A DNA stretch of 64,000 nt from Drosophila miranda (Eukaryota; Arthropoda; Insecta; Diptera; Drosophilidae), in the NCBI RefSeq assembly GCF_003369915.1, contig NC_046676.1:13498001-13562000 (forward strand), in the 5' to 3' direction. A program made the position numbers and the translations under genes. The notes beneath the pieces are model-generated. The model made no database searches. It was not told the DNA's origin and worked only from the letters and a program-made list of their open reading frames with translations. Shown here one piece after another: positions 1 to 16,010 of this stretch. The stretch's first letter is position 1, and every line of letters starts with the position of its first letter.

Positions 1-721
1 AGCAATTATTTTATCAATCATTTAGGCGCTAGTCGATGTTGCGTTGCTGCTTCCTCCTCGCCTGGCTAGGCCCAGGCCCGGGCCCGGGCCTCAACGACGT
101 TGTATTTAAGGTGGTGCTGCACTGCGGAGTGGTGTGCTGTGGTGCGGTGTGGTGCGGTGGTGCTCAAACAGCGAAAACGCATTTAATGTCTGCTTAGTGT
201 GATTACGACGCATTAATGCCGTGCTCCAGCCAGCCATCCAGCCAGCCAGCCATCCAGCCCGACCATTCGACGAGCCGGCATCGTCTCCACCTTGTAGATT
301 CGTTTTGTTTTTGCTTTTAACTGTTTTACAGTCACCGGGCCAGGCCTGGTCTCTGGTCTCTGGTCTGGTCGCTTCTTCCAGCTGGTGTTGTTATATGTGT
401 GTTAACTTTCAAATAAATTAAACATGAAGCTGGGATCATTTATTTCACTCGCTCCACCTAACCAGAGACTCGAAGCCCCGCCACAGCAAGAGAGAGCCCG
501 ACGCTCGTTTGGGGGCAAACACAAACACACACATAAGCACAAGTACTCTCTCATGGTCACACACACACAAGTTCATGCACATATACATGTATATGTTTGT
601 TCCACACATAAGTACATTAGTTTAGACCTGGCCAAAAGACTCTGTGCGCAATGTTTCTTCATTTTCACATTAAATGTGCAATCCCCGACATTTGTTTGAA
701 TTAACACGCGGCAATTACCGC

Positions 722-800
722 TCACCAAGCTCCAAGCTCCAAACTCCAAACTCCATACTCCAACTCGAGGCTCCAACTCCAACTCTAACTCAAAATCCAT
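722..800. repeat. Imperfect tandem CTCCAA-type repeat
   Basis: Variants of a 7-8 base unit (CTCCAAG, CTCCAAA, CTCCAAC) follow each other for about 80 bases. It is an ordinary cryptic microsatellite in non-coding DNA. Confidence 0.7.
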
Positions 801-2491
801 TCCCAGCTCTAGCTCCAGCTCCGAGTCCGTCCGAGGGCATTCGCCGCACAGAGACCCCACTTGGGCTAACTACTCGTATCCCAGGCTCTGCCTACCAGCC
901 TTTCGGACTCATTTGGGGGCTTTTTAGGGGGTAGTTAAAGTCTCCGCTTAACAGACACAATCGATCAATCTATCGATAATACTGGGTATTGTGTACATCG
1001 GTACACTGATTGCAGGGTGCTAATTCACCGATAAACGACTCTAATGAATGTCGTATGTGGTGCCTGGGAATTGTTTAAAGGATCTTTAATTATTTCGATC
1101 ATTTATCGTGTACATTAAACAAGCACTTAATGTGTATAACCAGCTAAAACAAGTGTTTGGGGAGTTCTAAATTGACCGCAGTGTCTAGCAGGTGGTTCGT
1201 GGGGTATTTTACTTCTAAAATGTTGTAAATTGTATGTTTTTAGAGGGGGTTCCTGTTTTCTTTTTGCTTTACTTCCACTATCGATATATTCTCTTCAGAG
1301 CTGTATATTTTCCAGCTCTCATCATTTTCCACATTTATACGAGCATAGAGATATGTATATACATAAATAAATATGTATGTATTGTGTTAAGTGAAACCGG
1401 CATTAAGTCCTCTCCTGCCAGCCCCAATCGATTACATATGCGCATCAATAAATCAATGAAATGTTGCATAAAACGATCATTTAATGCCTTCTGCCCCAGC
1501 TATGGCAGCACCGTGCCCCCAATCCCCGCCCAATCAGAATTCTTCGACCGTAGCATTTATATGGCAGAGCTATAGGATAGGTGGTGACCATAGAGGAAAC
1601 CACTTAAACTGCTTTGCCGCTGTTTATCTCGGACGACGACCGGGCAGACAAAGAAATGCATAAATTATTTCTCACAGGCATTTTAAAGCGCCTGTTAGGC
1701 GAGTTGGCCGACTGCCGACTGCCGATGGCCGATTCCCGATGCAGCGGCAGCAGCAGCAGCAGCAGCCGCCTCTGCCTACTTACTGGCCATTTAGAAAGCC
1801 TTCGACTGCGACTTCGCCTTCGCAGAGGCCGTGTCCACGCTTTTGTCCATATTTGTACACAATTAGCAATGACACAAAAAAACGACCAAGAGAGAAAGAA
1901 TCGCAGCAGCCAGCAGCCAGCACCAGCAGCAGCAGCAGCAGCAGAGTAGGCACAAAAAATGCAAAAGTAAAGGAAACAAACTTCACACACCATAAATCGA
2001 TTATCAATGCACACAGATATACGAGTACGAGTACAAACACACACATGGGCATTAAATCAAATTGCGCATTTTACGCCTCGTCGGGCTTGTGCATAAATTT
2101 ATTTATCGGCTTGTCCATCGACAGTGGCTGCCGTCGCCTTATCGCACACGCATCCACGCCATCGACATATCCCCATCCTTAAGTCCGATCATCATCATCA
2201 CCATCATCATAGTGAGCGTGATCGTCATCGACATGGACATCGACATCGACAGCGACACGGACATTGCGTATACGCCGTGTGCCCGTACCCGTGCCTGTGC
2301 CCGCGCTCTGCTTCTGTCTGCGTCTGTGTCCGTATGTGCATGCATAAAATGTATAACAAAATTGTCATTAGCGTAAAGCATTTGTTAAGCACTCACAGAT
2401 CAAGCGATAAGTCAGAGTAGGGGCGGGGAGACGACGACTCCAGAGCAGGCCAGAGCTTCCCTCTTCCTCGCTGGGACAGGCCCCAGTGCTG

Positions 2492-2525
2492 ACCATCCAT
2501 CCATCCATCCATCCATCCATCCATC
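2492..2525. repeat. (CCAT)n microsatellite
   Basis: A clean tetranucleotide array of CCAT, about eight units, in non-coding DNA. Confidence 0.9.
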
Positions 2526-4680
2526 AACGCCATCGTCTTTGGCTGGGAGAGAACACGCGCTGACAATCAATGGCGACAAGCGAAGCTGCCTGAAACGAGT
2601 CCGGTTGGGCGATGAGGTGTGGATGAGGTGCGATGCGAAGAGGTGCGGTGTTGTGAGGCATGGTTTGGTCCGGGTCCAACTATTTCACACCTTCGCCTTC
2701 GCATTCGCTTGGCTCTTGGTGTTGCCTGGCTCTGAATGGGGATCTGGCTCGCTAGCTCACTGGATCTCTGGCTTTTTTGGCTTAGACGACGACGACGACG
2801 GCGGCGGCATCCGAGACCAAGGCATGGTGTAAAATGCCTGCATGATTGGCATTGCTTTTGTATCTTCGCTCTCTGTGTCTCTGTGTCCATGTCCGTACCT
2901 CGTCGTCAGCTTATTGACAATGCGTCAGGCGTTTGCTCCGCTGGCGGTGGTCAGCTTTGATGACTCCAGATACAGCCAGAGCTTGAGCTGGAGCTGGAGC
3001 TGAAGCTGGAACTGAAGCTGGGGCTGAGGCTGAAGCCTGGTCTACAGCTGCAGTGGTCTAAAAACTAGTTGCGTTGACATACCAATTAACTTGACAAATA
3101 CATAATTGGTAGTAAAAACAATTAAATGTTGGTCGCTTTTTTGCTCTCTTGATCTGGCTACCGCCTTTTGATCAAGAACTCCATCCGAGGCATGCCCCCA
3201 AACACACGACACACGACTCTGATCGACCATTTCGCTGTCAGCTTATGAGTCTCAGAAATTCATTTAAATTTATCTAGTTGTCAGCGTTTTTCTGCCGGCT
3301 CTAAGATATTTGCACAATTTGCTCATAAAAAACAAATCAACAAAAAAATAAACACACTCACAGATACAGTGGGTGCGAAGGAGAGACAGCTACACTGAGG
3401 GACAGAGACAGGGAGAGGGACCAACGGCAGCCACTAACGAAGCGCCGCCAACGTCTTGGCGATGCTGTTTGCTGATTTTGTTGTGGGCAGCCCTCGCTGA
3501 AAATTTATAATACGCTAAAGGAGTGTAAGGCATAACAGAATTCAGAGATTGTTGGGGATAACAGAGAGCGAAGAAATTTATAGGTTGTCAATAGGAAATT
3601 AGGAAATTTCCATATTAAGGAAGGTTAATAAACGATAAGTGGTTCGATCGATTTTATGGAGGAAATCCATTTGTCCTTTGCTATAGAACAGCTTTAATTG
3701 TGGAATGACATAGAATAGTATTGTTAATTTAGGGCAGTTTTTGACTGATCAGATAGCGAAAGGGCATTTCATCTTCGCCATTCCTGACTTCATTTTATTT
3801 TTCCTAGTGCCTCCTTTTATTTGGCTCTGTGGCTCTCTTTGGCAGGTGCAGTTTGCATTTGCCGCTGCGACTGCTGTTGTTGCTCATTAGCTTTTTTCCC
3901 TGCTGCCACAAAGTCTACGTCTGTTACCATTTTGGGCTCTCTGGGAATCAGGCGCTGGATTAGCCAGGCACTAGGCAAACAGGCAGGCTGCAGGCAGCAG
4001 GCAGAAGGCAGGTATAAGGTAAGGTAAAGTACGCTAAGGCATGGCATGGCAGCCGCCAAAAGGAAAATCGAAATGCCTTGCCGTGGTGTTCGGTGTTCAG
4101 TGTGCAGTGTGGGAAAACTTTTATTTCAAGGTTCAAAAGACGCCCGCAGAGTGTGAAAAATGGCTAAAACAAAAAGCTGTGGCCACAGCAATTGCAGAGG
4201 GTATATAAAGGGGGATTTTAGCTTGCGGCTGCCCCCACGGCGTATGCGCAATGCCATAAATTCAATGCGACTCGCGGTGGCCCAAACCGATTCGATCCGA
4301 TGCGGTCAGCCTCGAAGTTGGTCAAACGATGTGGTGGCCCAGAAAGCCAGCAACGCAACGTTTCATTTTCATGTGTGAAAATTGCAGAATCCCATCCCAT
4401 CCCATTGGCGGCTGCGAATCCGAGGCCAAAATGCGAGTGCGAAAGCGAAATACGGATACGCCGTACAGCCAGTATTGCCAGTGCTCATGCGCCGTGTTGT
4501 TTCATAATTATAACTTAAATACGACAGTTTTATATAAAAATCAAAAATCAACTAGTAAATCAAAGTAAGCGAGTGCGCGCGCGCCTGGCAATTAAGTGGC
4601 TGCAAACGTAACACACGATGGTGCTGTGTGGTGCTTTGGTGCTTTGGTGGTGCGCTTGGCCAAGCACGTCGCCATCGACA

Positions 4681-4756
4681 GCGAGAGCGAGAGCGAGAGC
4701 TCGGACTGAGACTCATACCCGGGACCGGGGACCGGAGACCGGAGACCGGAGACCCG
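4681..4756. repeat. Adjacent GCGAGA and GACCGGA tandem repeats
   Basis: A short array of GCGAGA units is followed within 30 bases by an array built on GACCGGA/GACCGGG. Both are short-period repeats in non-coding DNA. Confidence 0.75.
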
Positions 4757-7700
4757 GCTAGGCCCGAGTCAAGCTTCAGCCAAGCGAACTGTCAATTATA
4801 ACCAATCGCACACCAAGTGCACATTAAACCCTATCAACTGTTTCTGTAATTTATTGTTCGGGTGGGTATTTTCTCTTCTCTTCCCTTCTCTCCCTGTCTC
4901 TTCTACCTTCTATCCTCACTCGCCCTGTGTTCGGTTTTTCTTGCTTCCACAGTTGCAAGTCTTGCAGTCGCATTTGGTGCGAGATCCGCATTGCATTGCA
5001 CACACCGCACACACGCTGTTGGACGGTGCAGTACAGTGGGACAAGGGAGGACGGTATTGAAGTTCTAATGAGCTCTCCAGCAATGGTGGCCAGAAGCAGG
5101 GGGTTTCAAAGGTACAAAAATCATCGGAAATTTGTTAATATCTTGATTAACTATTGTTGTCGTAGGTTCTATAACATCTGTCCTACCCTTAGGAAAATAG
5201 GAGCTCAGAAATCATAGGCAAGCTTCTATTTGTTCTACGAAATCCTTGAAAAGAGGTTCCACTGTGCATTGCTTGAGCAATGACTTTTCTTGGTCTTGGT
5301 ACGATCTCGTCTCATCATAATTATCGCAGCGACTGTGGGGCGGCACGTCCCAGTACGCAGCGAGGGTCGGAGGGGTGGAGATCTAGCCTATCTGGAGACG
5401 GTTGGAGAGGAGATCCAATCTAGCTAGATATAGAGAGGCAGTCTGGGAGGTAGCCAGCGTAAATCTGGCAGAGTCAAATGAGCAGTTTATGGCCAGATAC
5501 GATACGAGGCGACGCAACGCGACGACCATTTGAAGACGCGCCAAAGGAGCCCGAGATGGAGGAGCCTGTCTATATAGCATCGCCACTCGGGGGCAACATT
5601 CACTTTTTTTATTGCACCACTTTGGCAATAGGCACAAGTGTGATTTCGAATCTCTGGGTCGCCTGGTGGTGCACCGCCTGATGGTTGCACCGTTGCCCCA
5701 CTCCATCGTTCCACAGTTGCCCCACCGATGTTGCTGCTAAATTGGCAGAAATATGAAGTCAGCGTGTGCATTTTGGTAAAAGCGGTGATTACACACACTG
5801 AGACATAGGGAAACATTCACTGGGATATATTCGCTGGAGAATGGCCGTTTGAGAGACGAGAAATATATGACAGACAGAGTTGCCACATAATGCGCATTAG
5901 CATACAGCATGCAGCATACAGAGCGAGCTGGTGCTAAAGCTGGGCCCATAAGCCACTGTTGCGGCAGCTACCCATCCAGCCTTCCAGCCTTCCAGCCTAC
6001 CAGCTACCCTTCCCTTCCCTACCATTTCCAGGGAGGCAGGCGCAATTGCAAATGGGGCACAGCAACAGAAACAGAAACAGAAACAGAAACATAAAGACTC
6101 AACCTCAACTCCAAAGCACTGCACTGTGGGCTGACGTTGATGGCCAGTTCAATTAAATGCCATCAATTTTAATAACGCGCTCGGACCTGGGCCCGGGCTC
6201 GGACTCGGACCTGGTCTGGGCCAAGTTAACGGATCTCAACCTCAAGCCCCTCTTTGGGTCTGTTGCTACCTTGGGCGACCTGAGGCTTGGCTGCTTGGGT
6301 GCTGGGTGCTGGGTGCTGGGGAAACAAAACGCTCTCTGGCATGGAAATTACAAATGCATCAACAGAGACCTGGTACACATGTGTAGACAGTCGCAACGCA
6401 CTCGAAGCACTTGAGGCTAAGAAACAAGCGGCGGACCATCGGACCAACGGACCAGTCCCAACCCCAGAAACAGCACTCACTTCACAGCAAGCCAGAGACC
6501 CAGAGAGAGGGAGAGATCTCCGGTCAGTTCCGACTGGGTCTTGTGGCCCTCGGTCATATATAGTTGCAGGCTTGACAAAGCACTTAAGCCTGGGTCACTT
6601 GTACAGTTCGCTTTTTCCTCGTTTTTCTTTCTTTCGCTGCTTTGTCTTAGCCCCACTGACAAACGAGATCCACACGGGAAAGAAACGTCAAGAAGCGGGC
6701 AAAAAGCAAGTGAAAATTGAATGTGCTAACCAGGAAAGCCCGAGAACCCGAGGGGGGATGATGGGGGGGGGTTTATAAGAATAAATTATAAATACCTCTC
6801 AACTGTAGATTGTGGCTTATAATTTGCAAGATTTCGCACACCTTTAGACACACTTTTACGCACAGTACACACGATGGTCGAGAAGAGCAACTGAATATGA
6901 GAGAAAATTGATCATAAATCATAGAAGAATCGGTTTGGGTTGAGGAATATGCAGAATGTATCGTTTCTTGTTGTTTTCATGGGAGGATTATCAAATTAAC
7001 AGAACAGATGAGCAGAAGAGAGCGCAACTATAAAGAGAGCGTCACAAAAAGAAGGAAGGAGCAGCCATGGGTTGAAGGTTAAAGAAAATCAGTTCTAAAT
7101 TACGTTCAGACAATATTTATTTGCTTAGTCGCAAGGTTAGGCACATTTATAATGATCATGCGTGACTCAAGCCAGCGCACTCAACCATCAATGGGCGTGC
7201 CCCACATCGAAATGATCGAAGATGAGGGGGCAAACAAAATCATATGCAAAATTGGCAACTACGTAAATATTCTGACTAGCAATTTGATCTTCGTAAACCT
7301 TCGGGGTAATGAGCGATACAGCTCAGCTGCGACTGTCAATTATCGATTACTTAAGGCCTAGCAAAACAAGCGCTGAGAATCACTTGAGGTTTTCAACAAA
7401 AAGTAAGAGAAAAAGTGAAGAAAAATAAGCAAAGGCGGCCCTGCCTCTACCCCCTCTGCTGGCCCGGTTGTGCGGCGACCCAAGACAAGTGGCCAAGTGG
7501 CCAAGTGGAGTGGAGCAGCAGCAGTAGCCCAGAAGCGAGAATTGAGCAAACTTTTATATGACTCTGGTGGCCGGGGCACCCTTCGAGGAAGGTACATACA
7601 TAGCGGACTACTGTCGGTGGCAAGAGTGGTAAAGGAAGAAACGAACGGCTGGCAGTCAGCAGCAGCAGCTGCTGCCGCAATTGATGTTGATGTCGCGGGC

Positions 7701-8194
7701 GCCAAAATCGACACACTTGTCCCGAGTCTTGGGGCCCGGGTGCCACTGCAACTGGCAGCCGCAACTGGCAGTCGTCGTCTGGTTGAAGTACAGGTTAAAT
7801 GGATCACGACTGCACGGATTCGCTGTCCGTCGCAGTCTTGGCTGTCTGTCGGCCATAAAATACGCGACATGCAAACGTTTTTGATGCAATGAGGCGGCCA
7901 AACGAAATTAGGAAATTGTGTAAAAACTCCTAACTGACAAGGCAAAGTGTTCCACACGGAGAGTCTCTGGGATGCTGTGGCTGTTGCAGTTGCCTGATCC
8001 TCTGTGGCTGGCAGTAGGTTGTACGAGTACTCTGCCAATATAGACGGGGCAGCCAGGCAGTCAGTGGTTCATTTACGAGTCTCATTAGGCATTCGCGGCC
8101 ATAAAGTCGCTCTCCCGCCAGTCGACGACCATTTTGGCCATTTTGTTAACCGAATCTCAATTGGTTTTCTTTCCCCCATTCCATTCCATTGCAG

Positions 8195-9298
<1,104 letters not shown>

Positions 9299-10514
9299 GC
9301 AGAAGGGCTCAGAAGGAATGAGGATTGTGACTGCCGATCTGGCCATACATATATACATATAGTGCATACAAAACATATCTATATAGACGCCGAGAATACT
9401 CATCGAAGGTGCTGCTCGCTCTTGACTATTTATATTCACACACGAATCGCTATCCATTGTTCATTAACTGAGACCAGATTTTACACATTTTCCATATTGC
9501 CTAAGTAGCTCAATTTAGTGGTAAGCGGGCTCAAAGCCCAATCTATTTATAGGGTATCCATAGTTCTAGAGCTGAAGAATTTGTAAAATTCATTCACGTA
9601 TTCACAACCCAGAGACAATTGCCTTCAGAAGCCAAGTTACGAATGGATTTGTAAACCTACTACTCGTACACACATACATATGAATACTCGTAGAACATAT
9701 CCATATAGTTTCGTACGATCATACAGATTATATATACAGATAGTTTTGGATTGGTGCTAGCAACTTGCGTGTATATACATATATACATACATATGTAGAT
9801 CTAGATATACTTGGTAAGGCGAATTTTAACTAATTTTAGATGAAATTTTTTATTGGTTATTAAGTAGAAAATTTTATACTCGAATACCACACAAAACAAA
9901 AGAGAAACAAATACAAACAAAAAAAAAAAAAGCGACACAAAAGAGGCACAAAAACCAGAAGAAGCCAAGCAAAGCAATATATTTATATAAATAGAAATTC
10001 TCTCATATATAGGATATACCTACTATACACATTTTGTACTATACACTATACGCATATGATATGAGAGTTAATGGAGAACAAGGGTGGATAGCTAATGGTG
10101 GATTGGTGGGGCAATTCCAGAGAAGGGAGTTCAATTTTTTGTATTTTTGTATGCCTAGCGTTTCCAAGCTATGAGAAATAAGTGTTGGATTCACTTTGAT
10201 GGGTAAAACGGACTACATTCCTTCAAAGACTATTTTATCAACCACTTTATTTGATGTTTATTCAACTTTTGTATAATTGTATAATTTCCCCATTTTCTCC
10301 CTTTTCCCCTTTTGAAGATATACCCTTTCTATAACATATGTATTTCTTTAAGTACCCGTCTTCGCGAGACTTATGAAACGCACTGTATTCCTTGCCTAAT
10401 CCCAACAGCATTCTGCCGCGTCCCAACTGTCATCGTAGATTTAGCTCCACGCACACTCCCAGAAACACACACACACACACAAAAAGCAAAACAAATTGTA
10501 TTATTTTTTTTAAT
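9299..10514 (+). other. dar1: Probable dar1 3' untranslated region
   Basis: After the TGA at 9296-9298 the DNA turns AT-rich, with many ATAC/ATAT runs and an A-rich tract near 9918. The first clear AATAAA hexamer is at about 10509-10514, after a T-rich stretch. This fits a long Drosophila 3'UTR, but the polyadenylation site is inferred from the hexamer only. Confidence 0.45.
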
Positions 10515-13500
10515 AAAAGAAAAGCAAATACGTTTTTTTCGTACCATATGCAGACGTACGGCGGACACTGTGCTCATTACGGGGTCCGTGGCCAAATCCG
10601 TTGTGGATTTTCATTTGAATGAAAAATCAATTGAGCTCACAATGGGGCAATGGCTAACCAAGTGGTTAGGCTCCCTCCTCCTCCTCCTCCGTCTCCATCT
10701 CCATCTCCTTCACTGATCCGGTGGCGGCTCCCCAAAGATGTGTGGCAAGTTGTCAGCAACTGCTTTGCTGCTGCGGCCTTTGTGTGCGGCGTGGCACGCA
10801 CTCCCCGGCAATTGTCCAGGGGAGCATTGTCGATGTCGTCGTCGTTTGTCGTTTGTCGTCGACTGTGCAACGTTGCCGCAGAGCATTGCGCGCGTTGTTT
10901 GCAATAATAAAGATGACAAATTTCTCGTCATTTGTAATTTCAATGCGAAACGGGCAGGGCAGGGTTGTGCAGCTGAGCTGGAGCTACTGACGGGGTGGAG
11001 TGTAGCTGAGGCCAAGACTGGAAGTATGGCTAAAGCTGAAGCTGGCTAATACGCATAACTGGTTGCTCCGGCGACAGCAGGGAGTGAGAGCAATGGAGCT
11101 CCAGCTAAGATCGGGATTGGATGACACCTGCAGCGGAAATCAGTGCATGAATAACGCTTTCGGTCATTAAGGCACAATTGTGAAATATTACGTATACGCC
11201 ATGGCAATTTATTGGTAAATTAATAACCAAATACATACATATGTATGTACATCCCAACGGACAGTAGCCAAACGGCTGCCGTTCCAAACACTGCCGGTCG
11301 GCTGGGGTCTGCGTCTGGGTCTGCCGTCACCGCATTTAGCATAAAGGTTAGACAAATATAACCGACCGGTTTTTTGGGTTAATTAATATGCCTTGGGTCA
11401 GGTCAATATTGCGTCGAGGCTGCCACTGCCACTGCCACTGGCACTTTGAGGGGAGGGAGGAGCAGATACTATGATACGAGAAGGGTCCGAGATAATGGTC
11501 GATAGCTGTTAGGTTGGGGAGAGGTCAGGTTTAATGACCCAAACGGGATGCAAATGAGTAAAAGTAAATAAAGTGAGAAGTTGCGTTAATTAAGACTGAT
11601 CGACGCGATGAATGCCCTGCAGGTGCCAGCACCTAAATCTTTTCTTCGTCGAAACGGGGCTTACCTCGATAAAGGCAAAGAAATTGAAACGCAAATGGAT
11701 TAATGAAAATTCAAGTGAACGCCGACACTCCCTTCGAAGGGGGATCAGCAGAGCTCCAATCAAAGCATCCATCCCATCGATAGGGGATATCCACACACAT
11801 ACCACGTATCTACAAAATACATTTGGATAAGCATTCAAAATCACAGCGCAGATCATTAAAAACCAATAAAGTCGCGATCCAATGCTTTGCACCGGACAAA
11901 ACTCTGTCCATCAATGAGTCGGATAGATCGGGAGGGGATCTGTGTCCCGCATACACCACTGGAGCATGGAGGAGCCTTGGGAGGGAACGATGTGTGGCTG
12001 CTGCTGTCGGCAGCTGTCCATCACACAGAAGAGTGCTCCCATAACCAAATCGACCAGAGCCCAAGACCGAATCCGAATCTGAGTCCAAATCCGATTCCAA
12101 GCTGAAATTGAAGGAGTTCCAAGTCTGAGGATTGCAGTTTTTAGAGTCTGCGGCAAGAGGCACAGCACAGCATACATGGAGTCCGAGTCCACAGCCACAG
12201 CCACATCCACATCGGCATCGACATCCATTTTTAATTTATTGTTATGCCTTTCTGCTGCCTTTTGGCTGCCGCTGCATCTTGCCGCTGTTACTGTTGCTGT
12301 TGCAGTTGCAGTTGCAGGCTGCTGCTGGTCGTCAGGTCATGTGCAATTTATGAAACGGCTTTGCATTGGCCGCGGCCTGATTTTTGAGACACATTTGGAT
12401 GACTGTCGCAACGGAGGCAGCAGAGGCAACTGCGCTGCGGCAACTGCGGGTCTGCCTCTGCGGCCAACTCTGCCTCTGTGGCTTCTGTCCATTTGATTTG
12501 TGATCGATTGTGTGTCGTTAGTTTGCGACATGGGGCATGAAATCTTTGACACCTAACGGTAAACAGACGGCACTGTGCCTCAGAGAGAGAGAGGGACCTC
12601 GGATCACAGCAGTGGGTGCCCCATCCACAGCCCCTTCATCCTTGTCCTCTGCATCAAATTGGAACGATGGAAGGAGCCGCTCCGCTCCACTCCGCTCCGC
12701 ATCGCCTCTCGTCTCGTCGCACTGCAAGTTGTCAGCGGACCAAAGTGTTTGGCAGTTTTGCCATTTATTTTACAGGTGAGTGAGCATAATGGACAGCGGC
12801 CCGTCTGTTGCAAGTTGGTCCGTTGCAAGCAGATAGATGGCCTGGCTGCTGCTGCTGCTGCCACTGCTGCCGCGGTACATGCTGTGCGCTCTGGCTCAAT
12901 TAAAAATGGAATCGTCTATAGAGGAGGTCGCCCAATCGCCCGGTCGCCTCATTTGACAATTGCCGGATCCCAAATAGAGCCAAATAGCCATACGAGTACC
13001 CTCCTCTCGATAGCATCCAGCATCTACCATCTCCCGTCCATCTCTAGCATCCATATACCTATAGCATCTCCTATGTGGCTGTCGCTCATGGTAGTCGTAC
13101 CATGTTTAATTTTGTTAAGCAAAAATGCTGGAAATTAAAATTCCCATCACACCATAAAACCCATAAATCATCTTTTATCTAAGCGAGTCTATCGGCGCAT
13201 GCGAGCGCGCGCCAACTTCGGTTCGGGGTTCGGGTTCGTTCAGGAAAAACCGCAGAAAAAACTGTGCAGAAAAGCCTCCTCTGTGTGAGTGTGGAAAATG
13301 ATGCTGCTGCCGGGACACATTGGGGGAACCTGCTTGGTCCTCTCCTGCCTTAATGAGAATTTAATATTTTTCAATAAAAATTTGTAAAAGGCGCGCTAGC
13401 TGCTTGTCCTGGACTCCCCTTACCGCTCAGGGGCAGGATGGGGTGGGGTGGGGTGGGAGGAGAGGCGGTGTTTTGGCCATGTGTGTCTTGGCTATTAACG

Positions 13501-15715
13501 CACTTTGTCTGTGGCCATTGGCCATGGCCTGCATGGCCAAGACTGGGGCCAAGACCCGGCCAGAGACCAGGCCTGATTGTTGCTGCAGAGGCGTCGCATC
13601 GGTAAGTTGCCTCCAGAAGGGTTTGAGCCTGGCTTGTGCAGGCCTTTTCTGCCCCCTTCCTATGGATTCGGGCCCCGTCTATGGTCCATCGTGGGGCCGT
13701 TCTCTGTTTGTTTTCTTTATTGCCTCCAGTTGTTATTGTCTTCTCTGGGGTCTTTTGCCTTTTCTTTGGCCTAGACTTTTACACAGCTCTGCTTCCAATT
13801 CATATCACAAATCGTAGTCTTGTTTCTTCGATCCCTGCTCCATTCCGAGCTCTCCTGTGTGCTCCGATCCTTTCATTGCCATCTTCTTTTGTGCGTTCCG
13901 TTTGGAGTCTCCCGTCTGTACCTTAGTCCCTGCTCTAACCTTCGCTCGAAACCCTTCGTCTGTCACAATTTTCTTTAGGTTTAAGGCACACATTGCATAC
14001 AAAATTGCTAGCTGAAGTTCAACTTGAAATTGTGTCCGTAAAAACCAGCAGCAAAGGAGGGAGAGGGGCAGGGAAGCCCAGGGCCGGGACTCGGCCAAAA
14101 GTGTCAATTGTCAGTGGCTGTCGCCGTTTAGCCGGGCTGGCTGGGTCGAGTCGAGTCGAGGCCTTCTGGGTCTTGGTCTGCGACTGGGACTGGGACTGGG
14201 ACTGCAAGTGGGACTGGGCCTAAACCCAGCCCATCGTTGGCGGCGCGTGCAGACGGTGAGCCTGTTTTAATATGCCAACAATGACAATCAACTGTCACCT
14301 CTGGTGCGCCACATGTCTAGACTCCAGACGGAGACTACCACTGCCACTGCCACTGCCGCTGCAACAGCGACTGCAGTGCGAGTGCGGCCAAAAGAAATTG
14401 CATGCAACCTGAGCAGCGGGTTGAACGCTGATTGCAGCTACAACAAATAAATATGTCATTTGGCTCATTATAAAGATAGCAAAAGACTCTCTCTGTCTCT
14501 GGCCAGAACAGAGCTTGCAACTTGCAACGCGCAACGTGCAACGTGCAGCGAGCAACGAGCAGCATGCTGCATATGCGCCCCCAGAGCTGCTGCTGCTGCC
14601 GCTGCGTCACATTTAAACGTTTAATGATAATTTATGAATGTTGTTGTTTTTTATTGCAACAACAATGCCGTAAACCAATAAATCTTAAGGATCACATAAA
14701 TCTTGGCGCTAACTGAGACGGCGGCAGCGGTGGCAGCGGTGGCAGCAGCTAGCAGAGCAACTTCTACTTGCAACTTGCCACAAGCCGAGGCAAACCGTTG
14801 ACCAATGGGCCAAAGCCTTTATACCCTAATAACCGAATGCCGCAATTAAAAGGATCTGCAGAAAGCAGGGAACTGCCTTCGAAACTCCCTTACCTACGTC
14901 GGACAATGAGGGGAGATCCGGCGGATATAAAACTATATTTGAGAATAGATTTTTGAGATATATAGAATAATGTATGTGGTGGATTGAATGCACAGTTTAT
15001 AGCATATAAGAGAGGCCACTTTACCCTGTATCTTTATCTTTAATAGCTTTAAAGATACTTTAAAGTATTCTTCAAGTATTCCCACGCCTAGGAACCAATA
15101 AACTGGGCTTTTCTTCATCTGGAACCTGGAATCGGGGTTACCCCATCGCGCTAAAGGATATAGACAATAATTTGGTTCACTTGATCAAACGGCGGGAGTT
15201 GCATTATTGACAGCTGCAAAACCTTGACGTGGCCGGGGCGCTCTGGTGGCGAGGTGCGTGATCTGATGTGTGCAGCATGGTGCAGCGGTGGTGCTTGCTT
15301 CCCCGTGGTGCCACCGGGTTTTGTGGCCTCTTCTAATGTGTTAATAGGAGCAGGGGACTGCCATAGAGATAGAGATTGCTCAATTGTTTTTGCTTTTTAG
15401 AAAGGAAAGGCCTCGCCGCGGTGTAGGCTAATTTTTTGTGGTGGTTCCTGTTGCGGCTGCCACCGCCACCGCCACCGCCACCGTCGCTGCTGCTACTGCT
15501 ATTGGATTTAATTTAATTTTTGTGCTTTTCATGCTTCGTTAACATATTTTGCTTATAAGGATTTCCCGCGAGCAGCAAAAAGAAATCACAACTGATCAGT
15601 GAACATGCCGCCGGTGCGGTGCGGAGCGGCACTGCTTGTGGCAGCGGCTTCATTGTTGCTGCAGGTGCATGTTGCCTCAACAATGCCATAAATTGTGACA
15701 TTGCTTTTTGCTCAC

Positions 15716-15746
15716 CCTCTCTCTCTCTCTCTCTCGCTCTCTCTCT
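15716..15746. repeat. (CT)n / GAGA-type tract
   Basis: A run of CT dinucleotides with one CG interruption; the complement is GAGAG. Such tracts can bind GAGA factor in Drosophila. Function here is unknown. Confidence 0.8.
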
Positions 15747-16010
15747 TGGTAGCCACCCTCCTTCTCCACTGAGAGAGAGATAGAGAGACTATGGCAAAAA
15801 CTTCAACCTGGCTAATTCTTTTTTTTGTAGTCCAGACATCGGGCCAACAGCAGGGGCAGAAAAAAAGCTTAGAACGAGTTTTGGCATTTACGACTCACTC
15901 TGGGATGTCGCTCCCTCTCCCTCTGCATCTCTCCCCCATCTCTCTGGTGCTCTGCCTCTGCCTGTGGCTGCCACAAGAGCAGTAGCTACCGCCACCGCCA
16001 CTGCTGTCGA

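Larger units (their letters stand above)
1..8194. other. Non-coding DNA upstream of the dar1 terminal exons
   Basis: No convincing coding exon was found over these 8.2 kb. Open frames here are short, overlap on both strands and consist of low-complexity translation (poly-Ala, poly-Gln, poly-Arg). The DNA has the texture of a Drosophila intron or regulatory region, with many short tandem arrays of CAG, CA and CCAT and purine/pyrimidine-biased hexamers. Because the exon at 8195 begins in the middle of a codon, at least part of this stretch must be intron. The upstream dar1 coding exons were not recognised and may lie outside the window. Confidence 0.6.

Noticed and set aside
1739..2182. Gln-rich frame
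   Set aside because: Produced by CAG repeats and followed by His/Ser simple sequence; no sign of a gene.
7358..8038. 226-codon open frame on the minus strand
   Set aside because: Low-complexity Ala/Thr/Ser-rich translation with no domain, overlapping equally long plus-strand frames and lying directly before the dar1 exon acceptor; best read as intron DNA.
12575..13138. 187-codon plus-strand frame
   Set aside because: No motif, biased composition, and competing frames on both strands; no splice or promoter support.
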